From Paenibacillus radicis (ex Xue et al. 2023) (lineage in GTDB: Bacteria; Bacillota; Bacilli; Paenibacillales; NBRC-103111), in contig NZ_JANQBD010000013.1 in NCBI RefSeq assembly GCF_024722015.1, positions 124,001 to 188,000 on the forward strand: DNA of 64,000 bases, read 5' to 3'. This document shows, piece by piece, positions 55,729 to 64,000 of the stretch. The translations under genes were made by a program, and so were the position numbers. Within the stretch, counting starts at the first letter, position 1; each line of letters begins with the position of its first letter. Under the pieces are notes generated by a model, which had not been told where the DNA came from, made no database searches, and saw only the letters and a program-made list of their open reading frames with translations.

Positions 55729-56982
55729 TTACTGGAATTCGAATTGACTTTCTTCTGATCTCCCTAAAATGTGATTTTTTAATCGCTGTCTATTTCCTTC
55801 ATCATTAAAAAAAATGAACGCAGCTATTGTTTTATGCCAACCTCTTTTATTTCTTACTGCACTTGGCATTCCTAAGAATCTTCCTATTTGATCAAGATCG
55901 ATATCATAAAAGCTTTCTAGATCTGGGTCGTGTACTACAAGCTTAATCTCATTTCTAGCCTCTAAGACTTTGAGATAGTGCGTTATTGCTACTGCATGTT
56001 TATATGAGGTGTTTTCTTCAAGAATAGGGATATCTCCATCAATAATAACAATAACTTCTTTCCTTATTTTTAAGAATAATTGTACAAAAAAGGGAATAAA
56101 GGCCTTACCATTAGGGTTAAAAATTTCTAGTGAATTATCAAAATCGTTCTTCAATGATGCCAATGCAGTTATATCAGAGTCACCTTCGACAATAATCACT
56201 TTCTTATAAAATAAGCACCTATAAAATTCTTCACTTTTTAAATTTTGCTCAATAAAACTATCAAATGCTTGGTGATGATTTAGTAAATTCAATTTGTATT
56301 GAATTGAAGAATCGACTTGAATATTTGGCTCTTCTACTCTCATATTCTCAATTTTATTCGATGTAATTCTATATAACTCTATCACTTCTTCTTCTAAAAC
56401 GTTGAATTTTGAGTGATTATTAAAGAAAATAATATTTTCTAGATCAACTTTTAGAATGTTAAGCAACCGAGAATTATGCGTTGCTACTCTTACAACAAAA
56501 TTACATTCAAGCAAGACACTAAAAAATTCAGCAATCACTTTTAAAAATTCTTCATCCAAGAAATTTTCTGGTTCATCGAAATATATAATTCTTACATTAT
56601 TCAAATTGTAACTAGTGAATATTGACATCATATTATTGAGCTTTTCTTGACCCTTGGACTTCTTTTTGAAAAGGTTTAATTTTCTCATGATATCATCACA
56701 AAAGGAAATTACCTTAAGGACTCGATCAGATATTTTTTCCTGCTCTGTCTCTCTGCCTGATTGGCCGCGAGAACCCTCGTCTAAGTAGTTATACAACATA
56801 TTTTGAAAATTGACAGAAACCTTATTCATATGTTTTGGAATAATGGGCATGCCATCCTCTGTAATTAGAAATGCACCTTGGTCTTGTTCTTTTAATGCCT
56901 CGTTCAGTGCATAAGTTTTACCAGAGCCATTCATTCCAACTAAGAATCTTATTGGTTTTGAAAAATCATTTATTGGGTTCAT
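55729..56982 (-). CDS. OLD-type AAA ATPase with TOPRIM nuclease domain
   Basis: A 417-residue protein. Walker A is GMNGSGKT (16-23); Walker B is IIYFDEPEN (132-140); H169 follows in ATHNS. The C-terminal half has the TOPRIM signature VIIVEGDSD (E266) and VIIDGDIP (D315, D317), which binds metal for DNA or RNA cleavage. It is similar in layout to OLD, GajA and PARIS-type nucleases used against phages, though at 417 residues it is short. Its ATG overlaps the stop of the gene upstream by four bases, so the two proteins probably form one system. Confidence 0.75.
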   Translation of the reverse strand: MNPINDFSKPIRFLVGMNGSGKTYALNEALKEQDQGAFLITEDGMPIIPKHMNKVSVNFQNMLYNYLDEGSRGQSGRETEQEKISDRVLKVISFCDDIMRKLNLFKKKSKGQEKLNNMMSIFTSYNLNNVRIIYFDEPENFLDEEFLKVIAEFFSVLLECNFVVRVATHNSRLLNILKVDLENIIFFNNHSKFNVLEEEVIELYRITSNKIENMRVEEPNIQVDSSIQYKLNLLNHHQAFDSFIEQNLKSEEFYRCLFYKKVIIVEGDSDITALASLKNDFDNSLEIFNPNGKAFIPFFVQLFLKIRKEVIVIIDGDIPILEENTSYKHAVAITHYLKVLEARNEIKLVVHDPDLESFYDIDLDQIGRFLGMPSAVRNKRGWHKTIAAFIFFNDEGNRQRLKNHILGRSEESQFEFQ

Positions 56983-58328
56983 TTTTTATACTCCATTTGT
57001 ATTGCATAGCAGTACTTTTGGTAAAGCAATTTTAAATCGACGGGCTCCTCAAGAGTACCTCCCTGACGAATACTTATTAACTGCCTAACATCATCTGCAC
57101 CAGTATTAAATCTCTCTAATCTAATACTAGTTAGGGCTTCAATTTTTAAGATGAAATCTTTCAAATCCTCTTTATGTTTTGGTTCTAAAAATGTAAGACT
57201 TATATCTATGGCTCTATTAAAGGCTCTCTCTCTAATCAGATTCGCTAATAAATATTCTGGAGATAATTTTTTATCCCAATTCCAATCGGCCTCTAACTGC
57301 ATCGAAGACATAGCTTCGCTAATAATTCCCTTCTTATCCTCTGGGATAAAGTTAAAAGGGTCAATTTTATCTTTTATTGATGTAGGTAATTTATTGTATT
57401 CGGCTTCCCAAAAAACAATTTTGTCTCTGAGAACATCTACTAAATAAGAATTCTCAATGTTACTTTGATCAACCATTTGTAAATCATAAAAATAGTAATA
57501 CTCTTTAAGTATATTTATAACCTCTGACTTAAAACATATGAACCCCTCAATTGTATCACCGTTATAATGACTAGAGTTATGCATTCGAGGCTTCAAATCT
57601 TTCAAGTCAAGCACTTGTATATTTCGATTTTTTCGTTTGCTATTACTTTTATACAATGGAACTTTGATACTTCCTAATACAAAAACCGAACTTTCCCCTC
57701 TATCAATTTTAATGTAGGCATCGGACGATTTATATATATCAGATTTAGTCTTTTTTATATGATCACTGTGAGTTCGATATTCAAATTCAGCTACCAACTC
57801 AAACTTTGGGTATATATTACTCTTAGGGTCATTGATAAAATTATTAAAGATCTTCTTTAGAATTAATAATTTAAGATCATTATTAGATTTTAATACAGGT
57901 AGACCTTGCATATTTGAATATTCATCATTACAAAACGCATTTACATAATTAGAATTACTATACTCGTACTCATTAATTTCGTCTGATACGAGTAGTGGAT
58001 TTAACTGATATAAATTCCTTGATTTATATTTCCTGTAAGTTATAACATTATGAATGAAAGCACTATTATCCATTGTATTATCGTATTTGGTTGGCTCTTC
58101 CAAATGAAATTCCATGTTATCTTTTAACCAAGTACCATCTATCTCTATAGACTGGTGCTTTAACACTAATTTTAAATAAAAATCTTCTCCCTGATCAGCT
58201 GTAAAATTACCTTCTTCAATAATTGCTGGTATATAATCATCATCTTCAAAACCTTTAAAGATCGATGTAATTTCTTGAATTACATTCGGAATTGTATTTG
58301 TTCTTTTTAATTGATCTAGATATTTCAT
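56979..58328 (-). CDS. Unknown partner of the OLD-like ATPase
   Basis: A 449-residue acidic protein with no recognised domain. The N-terminal half looks beta-rich (GEDFYLKLVLKHQSIEIDGTWL), and the C-terminal half helical. It has no signal peptide or membrane span. The four-base overlap (ATGA) with the ATPase gene predicts a joint function, perhaps sensing a phage product or acting as an adaptor. Nothing in the sequence shows a catalytic motif. Confidence 0.65.
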   Translation of the reverse strand: MKYLDQLKRTNTIPNVIQEITSIFKGFEDDDYIPAIIEEGNFTADQGEDFYLKLVLKHQSIEIDGTWLKDNMEFHLEEPTKYDNTMDNSAFIHNVITYRKYKSRNLYQLNPLLVSDEINEYEYSNSNYVNAFCNDEYSNMQGLPVLKSNNDLKLLILKKIFNNFINDPKSNIYPKFELVAEFEYRTHSDHIKKTKSDIYKSSDAYIKIDRGESSVFVLGSIKVPLYKSNSKRKNRNIQVLDLKDLKPRMHNSSHYNGDTIEGFICFKSEVINILKEYYYFYDLQMVDQSNIENSYLVDVLRDKIVFWEAEYNKLPTSIKDKIDPFNFIPEDKKGIISEAMSSMQLEADWNWDKKLSPEYLLANLIRERAFNRAIDISLTFLEPKHKEDLKDFILKIEALTSIRLERFNTGADDVRQLISIRQGGTLEEPVDLKLLYQKYCYAIQMEYKK

Positions 58329-58467
58329 ACGTTGATCACCGCCTAAAAAATGTTGGGATTTAAGTTTCTATTGTCCAAGCAGATATCGCAACACAACTAT
58401 CCCTCAAGTGACTACCTAGCTAATTTTCAAATGAATATCTTAAGCAAAAAATCTTTGGGTACCAAAT

Positions 58468-60909
58468 TCAGTTATCACAACACTTTTTATATTTCTTCCC
58501 ACTACCACACGGGCATATATTATTACGTCCGATTTTTTTTGCCCCAGTTTGTTTTTTAAATGATGCAATTCTTGATTCAGCATATTCGACTGACTTTTTT
58601 TCAATCTCCTCCTTCCTTGCATCTGGTATGTTATCTTTAGTTAGATAAGAAAAGTCAACGTCAATCAGTACACCATCTCTTGAATAAGTCAGATATAGAC
58701 CTAATCTTTCACTATCGTTTGTTCTAAGTAATGTAGCCAGTATGTAGTCATTGACATACTCATTTGAAAAAGAAGTAATGCCTTCTTGATTACAAGCAAT
58801 GGTTATCTTCACTTCTCCGAATAAGCTCAACGGCATTAATCTTCCAGTTTCACTTTGCCTTCTTAAAACAGTTATAAGTTGTGCTTCTATCTGTTCTCTT
58901 GTATCACCGTCCATATCTAGGAGAGAACTCACAACTTTGCATCTTCCTTTTTTAGCTTGATGATCCAACATTTTAATAATATCTTCAATCATGGCTGGAA
59001 TATTTTGTTTGGGTTTATCAAGTGCTTCTTCATCAAATATTAATTTCACAAAGTAGTTATCCAATTCTTCACGATACCCTTGCCATAAAACTCGACGTCC
59101 ACCACTTTCTATTGCTCTAGTAACATAGTGATTATGCTTTATATACATACCCAAATGATCTAGTTCATCAAATAATTCGATTTCTTCTGATTGAGCAGCT
59201 TTATATCTTTGTTCCATAAAGTGTGTAAACTTACTTGGAGAGTCAAAGTAGTCTAAACAAACCCTTAAGTCGTCAACTGAGATACTCCAGACTGGAGTTA
59301 AGTTAAGTTCAACCCCAAGTGGAGTAAGTTTTGATGCTCTAGCGGCAAAAGAATTAAAATTATCTATTGTAATACCGCATATGGTAACTTGTCTAAAATC
59401 CGAACTCCTTAGATTTCGTATTGGATTATGCTGTTCATCATAAACTGTAACTGTCTCTGCACTAAATAAATAATCAATAAATCGTTTAGCTTGATCCCGT
59501 GGGCTTTTAATAAGAGTCTTTATAGACTGAATGTAAGCAGGAAAATCGGTACTAGGTGGTGTATAAGTAAAAGACCCCGCTTTAACTTCAATGACTATAA
59601 GATGGTCGTCAAAAATGATAATTCCATCGTTTTCGCACCATTCCTTCTTTCCTGACTTACCTGTACTGCTAGGATAATAAATGGATTGGAAGACTTCAGC
59701 CCCACTTAACAAATTACAAAATAATCTGAAGGGGAGTTCTTCAGAAACTTCCTTCTGCTTTGTGTTCCATTCTTGCTTATATTCTGGCTTTAGGCGAATT
59801 ATTAGTCTTTGAATAACTCTGTACAAATTATCAAATAAACTATACAGATCAAAGCAGTAGTAATTTTTATCAATACTAATAAATGGCCTAACTTCAATAG
59901 GTAATTTTCTTAGTGGCCACCCAGCATACTCTCCAGTTGCGAAAAAGTCCTTATCTTCTCCAGGCTTCCACGCTAATTCCCTTAGCAAAGAATCAGGTAA
60001 TCCTGTTATTTTTCTAACATCAAACAGATCATAACCAAACAACCTATTGGTTACAGATTCCTTTAATTCTCCTAAGCCTTTTTCATTTACTACCTCATTC
60101 ATTGCATCTCTGGGATCACTAAATAAATGTTCTGTCGCTAATTTTTTCTCGACAGCTTCTAAAGTCCGTTCTCTTAACTCCTCCATATCTGTCATCAGTT
60201 GATTAATTCCTTGCATTAAAGAAAATTGCAACTTTCTAATTCCATCCAAAAAATCCTCAATACCTATATTAAACAATTCAATAAATATTTCATTATGTGG
60301 GGTTAATAAATCACGTAAATGCTCGATTTCATGAACAGCATACCTATCGCCTCTGACAGTAGTTCTTAATTCCTGAGCTTGTACATACAACATATCGTAC
60401 TCAGGGTCATATTCGGGATCATTTTCCTTTAAATATGCACTGTGAGTCATATGAAAATGATGAAGATTACTATAAAGCTCGGATACCTTATTCGATAACT
60501 CAGATATTACAAGGTCTTGCGACTCCTCTCTGTTTTCAAGAGGGGGAGTTGAAACAATAATACTTTGTACATAATCAATCATTCTTACGGCAACTGTATC
60601 ATCGAAATCAAACTGAAATTCAGAAGATTTATTAAGCATTGAAAATAACATTCCATAATAACCCTGAACCAATAATTGAAGAGGATCGCATCTTACAACT
60701 AAACTACGAATGCTATTTACCAGTTCATCAATCTTTGTGTAGGTGTCTGGATAATCACCTGCAAGCTTAGCCATAATTCGTTCATGATCTTCTTCACTCA
60801 TGTTATTTCTCATAACAACTGTATTTCCGAATTGGGCCATTTCGAATGGGCCAAATGAAGTATATTGATCAGGCTTATGACTGAGCCTCTTCTTAATCGA
60901 TTTCCCCAT
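58468..60909 (-). CDS. PD-(D/E)XK nuclease-like protein with SEC-C tail
   Basis: An 813-residue protein. D428 (ENDGI), E441 and K443 (IEVKAG) match the catalytic pattern of PD-(D/E)XK nucleases, as in many restriction and repair enzymes. The last residues are a SEC-C zinc motif (CPCGSGKKYKKCC). The first 400 residues are mostly helical, and a segment at about 560-790 is of unknown fold. It stands alone, leftward, before the OLD module. A DNA-cleaving defence role is possible but inferred only from the motif and context. Confidence 0.6.
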   Translation of the reverse strand: MGKSIKKRLSHKPDQYTSFGPFEMAQFGNTVVMRNNMSEEDHERIMAKLAGDYPDTYTKIDELVNSIRSLVVRCDPLQLLVQGYYGMLFSMLNKSSEFQFDFDDTVAVRMIDYVQSIIVSTPPLENREESQDLVISELSNKVSELYSNLHHFHMTHSAYLKENDPEYDPEYDMLYVQAQELRTTVRGDRYAVHEIEHLRDLLTPHNEIFIELFNIGIEDFLDGIRKLQFSLMQGINQLMTDMEELRERTLEAVEKKLATEHLFSDPRDAMNEVVNEKGLGELKESVTNRLFGYDLFDVRKITGLPDSLLRELAWKPGEDKDFFATGEYAGWPLRKLPIEVRPFISIDKNYYCFDLYSLFDNLYRVIQRLIIRLKPEYKQEWNTKQKEVSEELPFRLFCNLLSGAEVFQSIYYPSSTGKSGKKEWCENDGIIIFDDHLIVIEVKAGSFTYTPPSTDFPAYIQSIKTLIKSPRDQAKRFIDYLFSAETVTVYDEQHNPIRNLRSSDFRQVTICGITIDNFNSFAARASKLTPLGVELNLTPVWSISVDDLRVCLDYFDSPSKFTHFMEQRYKAAQSEEIELFDELDHLGMYIKHNHYVTRAIESGGRRVLWQGYREELDNYFVKLIFDEEALDKPKQNIPAMIEDIIKMLDHQAKKGRCKVVSSLLDMDGDTREQIEAQLITVLRRQSETGRLMPLSLFGEVKITIACNQEGITSFSNEYVNDYILATLLRTNDSERLGLYLTYSRDGVLIDVDFSYLTKDNIPDARKEEIEKKSVEYAESRIASFKKQTGAKKIGRNNICPCGSGKKYKKCCDN

Positions 60910-61451
60910 AATCTATCACTCTCTCTTTTCAGCATTCTAACACCTTCTATTATACAAAAATAGGAAGCATCATAACTACATTTGATGTGTTACGGTGTGA
61001 ACAAATCATTCTTATAAAAGCGCACCACACACCAGAATTAGAAGTAATTTGATATAGCGAAGCCAAGCTTTTTCTCTCGAATATGACAATTTCAAGATTT
61101 TATCCCTAGGGTTTCTTTTTTGATAGTCTTAACTGTCAGATTTGCATGTCGTATAGAGAAAGGAAACCAGTTAGAGGGGAAAGTCCTTTCTTTTCCTAGG
61201 CACTGGGGGGTATGACATTTGTCCGCAGATTTTTTATTATAGAAATAAATTCAACCCGCCTGTTACCCTCTTTACAAGCCATCCCGTCTTGTGGTTTACC
61301 TATTCCCACAGTAATTGATTTCGTCTTTGACAACTTCATAAGGCAAGTTGTGAACTGCCCTGCCCCCCTCGACTTGACATTGGATGCGCGGCGGCAGTTT
61401 ACAGTTGAATGGGCGTTACGATAACTACAATTTACGAAACGAGGGATGACT
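60910..61451. other. Gene-poor stretch near the right end
   Basis: About 540 bp with only short, unconvincing ORFs and no strong hairpin. It leads into the recombinase remnant. Confidence 0.4.
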
Positions 61452-62036
61452 ATGAGAAATCGTGTTGTCGATTATGTTCGTGTTTCTACAAAGGGACAAG
61501 TTAAGGATGGCTATCGGAAGAAATACAGCGGTTTTGTAATCTCCACAAAACCTTGAACTCTAAGAATCTACAAACACGAAGGCATTTCAGGGGCAAAGGT
61601 GGATGAGGATGAGCTAACAATTTAACGTGAAGGCTTACAGGAAATGTTGTCTGACTTGAAATGGCAGGACGTAAATTATGTTGTTGTCCTAAATACTTCC
61701 CGCCTTTGGCGTTCGGACATAGTCAAAGTGTTGATTCAACGAGAGCTTAAACGGCACAAAATCGATGTTAAAGCCGTAGAGCAGTCCTTTACAGCATCAA
61801 TACTAATGACCCTAGTGATTTCTAGTGAACGGTATGATGGAGCTCTTAGACCAATACCTGAGGCTAGAGATAGCGCTCAAACTTAGTCGTGGACGATGCA
61901 AGAAAGCTCAACAAGGCGGTTACGCAGGGGGACGGGCTGTGCTTATGGCTACAATTCCAAAAAAGGGCAGAAATCGATTGAAATCAACTGGGATGAGGCT
62001 CAAGCCTCCGTCAGTCTTACTTTGGACACTTAGCTA
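61452..62036 (+). pseudogene. Serine recombinase (resolvase-type) remnant
   Basis: Fragments in shifting frames match a serine recombinase: VVDYVRVSTKGQ (the serine lies in RVST), YKHEGISGAK, VVVLNTSRLWRSD and MELLDQYLRLEIALKLSRGR. Stops occur in the first 120 bases and a frame change near 61800-61830, so it is inactive. It lies beside the right end and may derive from an earlier mobile element. Confidence 0.75.
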
Positions 62037-62040
62037 ATAT

Positions 62041-62081
62041 ACCAAGGAGCTAGGCAAATATAGAATGCCTAGCTCCTTGGT
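62041..62081. terminator. Long bidirectional terminator hairpin
   Basis: ACCAAGGAGCTAGGCA pairs perfectly with TGCCTAGCTCCTTGGT across a 9-base loop. It lies between the recombinase remnant and the convergent regulator gene. Confidence 0.75.
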
Positions 62082-62092
62082 AACAAATTAAT

Positions 62093-62446
62093 TTATTTTC
62101 TTAACTTAAGATTAATGATCTCCAGTATTTCCATTTGATTTTCCATACTTAGCCTTCTTAAAGCACTTACAAATTCGTTTTCAAATAGAGTTAATTCCGA
62201 GTTGTTAAAAATCATTTCTTTCTGCTTTTCAACGTTCAACTGATTTGTCTTGCCAGAAAGCAACCACTCTAATGAACATCCAAAATTTGTGTATATCGAT
62301 ACAACTGTGTCTATAGATGGTTTACTGTTTCCTGCTTCAATATCGCTTAGGCTACCTTGAGAAACCCCGATTAGGTTTGAAAATTCAACTTGATTTAAAT
62401 TGTGTATCTTCCTCAATCTCTTTACGTTTTCTCCTATAATGTTCAT
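62093..62446 (-). CDS. Cro/C1-type regulator near the right end
   Basis: A 117-residue protein with a helix-turn-helix at residues 5-60 (NQVEFSNLIGVSQGSLSDIEAGNSKPS), followed by a linker and a helical tail that may dimerise. AGGAGGA precedes ATG 62446 by five bases. It is the cargo gene closest to the right end. Its targets are unknown. Confidence 0.85.
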   Translation of the reverse strand: MNIIGENVKRLRKIHNLNQVEFSNLIGVSQGSLSDIEAGNSKPSIDTVVSIYTNFGCSLEWLLSGKTNQLNVEKQKEMIFNNSELTLFENEFVSALRRLSMENQMEILEIINLKLRK

Positions 62447-62579
62447 TTAGTCCTCCTCCGAAGAAAAACGATTTATGACAAAAGCCATTCCAGAAATTTC
62501 AAAGAAAAAATTCACGAACTTCTATTCGGTTTAATTGTAAATTCAGGCCTATGCCCCGCTCGCCCACCACATGAAAAAT

Positions 62580-62611
62580 CCCGATGTATCAAGGCCTTAA
62601 GCCACATCGGG
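62580..62611 (-). terminator. CCCGATGT hairpin, copy 3 of 3
   Basis: CCCGATGT/ACATCGGG stem, inner GGCCTTAAGCC, T5 on the minus strand. It sits 14 bp inside the active right end and would stop transcripts from trmH entering the element. The base changes in the inner loop relative to the copy at 35462 partly preserve pairing. Confidence 0.75.
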
Positions 62612-62625
62612 ACTAGTCTAAGTAG

Positions 62626-62695
62626 TGACAAAATAACGTTCAAAATCTATGACAAAATAAATTACAAACGGTGACAAACTGAATTACAACTCACA
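62626..62695 (-). repeat. Right end of the Tn7-like transposon
   Basis: TnsB-type repeats begin at 62626, 62650 and 62672, each starting TGACAAA; the terminus ...CTCACA ends at 62695. The three sites are packed at 24 and 22 bp, as in the compact right end of Tn7-type elements. TATGT follows directly. Read inward, the terminus matches the left end apart from two bases in the first 24. Confidence 0.9.
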
Positions 62696-62700
62696 TATGT
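62696..62700. repeat. 5-bp target-site duplication, right copy
   Basis: TATGT between the right terminus and TACAAATTATTG, 17 bp before the trmH stop codon on the opposite strand. It matches 35578-35582. Confidence 0.85.
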
Positions 62701-62716
62701 TACAAATTATTGTTTG

Positions 62717-63532
62717 TTAAAGCATCCGCTGCCGCATAGCTTCGAACAACACTACAGTTGCCGCCATTGCCGCATTAAGCGATTCCGCCCTGCCCTGCAT
62801 CGGGATGCGAATATGCTCGGTGGTTAAGGCTGTTACCTCCGGTGAGACGCCCTGCCCTTCGTTGCCGATTACGAACCATACAGGCTGACGAAAGTCGAAC
62901 TCGTAGCAATCCGATACTCCCTGCAGGCTGGTCGTAATGACGGCGACTCCATGTGCAGCCGCTTCGGGCAGAACCAATCGCAAATCGCCCTGAGCGATAG
63001 GCAGATGAAACATAGACCCCATCGTGGAACGCACCGTCTTAGGGTTGTACAAGTCTACGGTTCCTTTACCCAATAGGATTCCGGTTGCACCAACCGCATC
63101 GGCGCTGCGGATAATCGTGCCCAGATTTCCCGGGTCCTGCATCCCGTCAATGACTACTACAAGTCCGGGCGAGACACCCGACTCTAGTAAATCTGCCGGC
63201 TCCCAATGGAGCTTGCGGAGCACGGCAAACACCGCCTGCGGCGTTAACGTATCCGTACATTTGCTCAGTACTGGCTCTGTTACCGCCAAGCATTCGATCC
63301 CTACAGCCGCTGCCTGTTCCAGCATTCCAGCAGGCAGCTCGCAGAGTCGCTCCCCGGCGTAAACCAATGTATCTATAGCAGCTCCAGATGCTAACGCTTC
63401 CTGCACGAGATGCACACCTTCAATGATAAACTGCCCTTGCTTTTCTCTGCCCTTCTTATCAAGCAGCTGTGTCCATCCCTTCACTCGGGGATTTTGGACG
63501 GAGGTAATGATCGGTACTTCCTGCTTTGTCAT
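62717..63532 (-). CDS. TrmH/SpoU-family RNA 2'-O-methyltransferase (YsgA-like)
   Basis: A 271-residue RNA-modifying enzyme with a knotted SPOUT fold. The N-terminal substrate-binding domain begins ITSVQNPRVKGW; the SPOUT motifs read DPGNLGTIIRSADA, VIGNEGQGVS and IPMQGRAESLNAAMAA. It belongs to the rRNA/tRNA 2'-O-ribose methylase group; the precise target base is unknown. It lies 9 bp after ktrA. The Tn7-like right end is inserted just past its stop codon, so the gene itself remains intact and its 3' end is a candidate attachment site. Confidence 0.9.
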   Translation of the reverse strand: MTKQEVPIITSVQNPRVKGWTQLLDKKGREKQGQFIIEGVHLVQEALASGAAIDTLVYAGERLCELPAGMLEQAAAVGIECLAVTEPVLSKCTDTLTPQAVFAVLRKLHWEPADLLESGVSPGLVVVIDGMQDPGNLGTIIRSADAVGATGILLGKGTVDLYNPKTVRSTMGSMFHLPIAQGDLRLVLPEAAAHGVAVITTSLQGVSDCYEFDFRQPVWFVIGNEGQGVSPEVTALTTEHIRIPMQGRAESLNAAMAATVVLFEAMRQRML

Positions 63533-63541
63533 ATCTATTAG

Positions 63542-64000
63542 CTACTCCGTAAATGTTATTTCGAAATGTTGTAAATTTTCGTTTTTACCTACAATAATTA
63601 AGATATCATTTTCCTTAATCAAATCTTCTGCTTGGGGAGCAATATTGATATGAGTGCCTGTTTTAATTCCAATAACGTTGCAGCCGTATTTGGCACGGAT
63701 GTCAAGCTGACGCAGATTTTTACCAACCATAGACCGTGTTGCCCGAATTTCGGCTATACTATGATCCTCTGAGAGCTCGATATAATCAATGATATTAGAG
63801 GAAATCAAATGATGCGCTACCCGCTGACCCATATCTCGCTCAGGATAAATCACTTTATCCGCACCGATTTTCTTGACTACTTTGCCATGCAGCTCGTTTT
63901 GAGCCTTAACCACAACTTTAGGTACGCCCAATTCTTTTAAAATGATAGTTGTTAAAATACTCGACTGGATGTCTTCCCCAATGGCAACTACAACAACGTC
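63542..64000 (-). CDS. ktrA: KtrA/TrkA-type potassium-channel regulator, partial
   Basis: The C-terminal part of the cytoplasmic regulatory ring of a Ktr potassium transporter. The frame stays open to the window edge (DVVVVAIGEDIQSSILTTI...), so the gene starts to the right. It contains the end of the RCK_N Rossmann domain, and an RCK_C domain (about the last 75 residues, SMVGKNLRQLDIRAKYGCNVIGI). A neighbouring membrane subunit is not in view. Codons and base composition match trmH, consistent with native chromosome. Confidence 0.9.
   Translation of the reverse strand, partial: DVVVVAIGEDIQSSILTTIILKELGVPKVVVKAQNELHGKVVKKIGADKVIYPERDMGQRVAHHLISSNIIDYIELSEDHSIAEIRATRSMVGKNLRQLDIRAKYGCNVIGIKTGTHINIAPQAEDLIKENDILIIVGKNENLQHFEITFTE

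Larger units (their letters stand above)
35583..62695 (-). mobile_element. Tn7-like transposon inserted after trmH
   Basis: A 27,113-bp element bounded by matched ends (TGTGAG.../...CTCACA) and TATGT duplications. It carries tnsA, tnsB, tnsC and two tniQ/tnsD-type genes in the middle, transcribed away from the right end. Cargo lies on both sides: a modification/ATPase/HNH operon on the left, an RloC-like nuclease system, and OLD-like and SEC-C genes on the right. The right end lies 21 bp beyond the trmH stop codon, matching the right-end-proximal orientation of Tn7 at glmS. The interior is clearly more AT-rich than the flanks. No Cas genes, guide arrays or TnsE were seen. Confidence 0.9.

Noticed and set aside
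61212..61424. 70-codon ORF on the plus strand
   Set aside because: No ribosome site, no family resemblance, lies in decayed DNA before the recombinase remnant.
1..64000. CRISPR array or Cas genes for guided transposition
   Set aside because: I searched by eye around both tniQ genes and both ends and saw no regularly spaced repeats or Cas-like proteins.

Overview
The window looks like the chromosome of a low- to mid-GC Firmicute of the Paenibacillus type. The evidence is strong Shine-Dalgarno sites, TTG/GTG starts, S-layer-homology (SLH) anchored giant polysaccharidases, CUT1 sugar transporters paired with YesM/YesN and one-component AraC sensors, and a KtrA/TrmH (YsgA-like) pair at the right edge. 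All calls come from reading the sequence; no database search was run.

Layout. (1) 1-3.1 kb: the 3' part of a sensor histidine kinase, a small methyltransferase and an IS1182-type relic. (2) 3.1-35 kb: a polysaccharide-utilisation region, almost all on the minus strand. Its left half holds an SLH-anchored arabinofuranosidase-like enzyme, a sulfatase, a CUT1 ABC transporter, a YesN/YesM two-component pair, a ROK regulator and a second sulfatase. Its right half holds a 2033-residue SLH-anchored GH28-like enzyme, an intracellular GH28, an Lpl-type transporter, a membrane AraC-type regulator and a divergent secreted GH28-like paralogue. Together they suggest wall-anchored degradation, lipoprotein-dependent uptake and intracellular trimming and desulfation of a sulfated, pectin-like glycan. 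(3) 35,583-62,695: a 27-kb Tn7-like transposon. (4) 62.7-64 kb: trmH (SpoU family) and partial ktrA.

The transposon is the main discovery. Its ends start TGTGAGTTGTA..., carry three TnsB-type repeats each and are flanked by a 5-bp duplication, TATGT. The right end lies 21 bp past the trmH stop codon, as Tn7 lies past glmS. The core is tnsA-tnsB-tnsC-tniQ plus a second tniQ/tnsD, a Cro/C1-type regulator with operator-like repeats in the divergent tnsA/regulator promoters, and a small free-standing protein resembling the TnsB/Mu C-terminal beta-barrel. No Cas genes or CRISPR array are visible. A second, solo right end abuts the left end with its terminus offset by one base, so at least two related elements used the same site. 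A third, degenerate right end at about 42.0 kb separates one cargo block from the rest.

The cargo is a set of probable anti-phage or DNA-processing modules. One is an HsdS-HsdM pair fused by operon to a PtuA-like ATPase and a PtuB-like HNH nuclease, with no HsdR. One is an RloC/PrrC-like anticodon-nuclease ATPase followed by a frameshifted zinc-ribbon/HEPN gene and a 51-codon ORF. One is an OLD-type ATPase/TOPRIM protein with an unknown partner. One is a PD-(D/E)XK plus SEC-C protein. A decayed serine recombinase and a Cro/C1-type regulator sit next to the right end. The most interesting candidates for an undescribed system are the HsdMS-ATPase-HNH operon and the trmH-targeting transposon with two TniQ proteins and the free-standing barrel protein.
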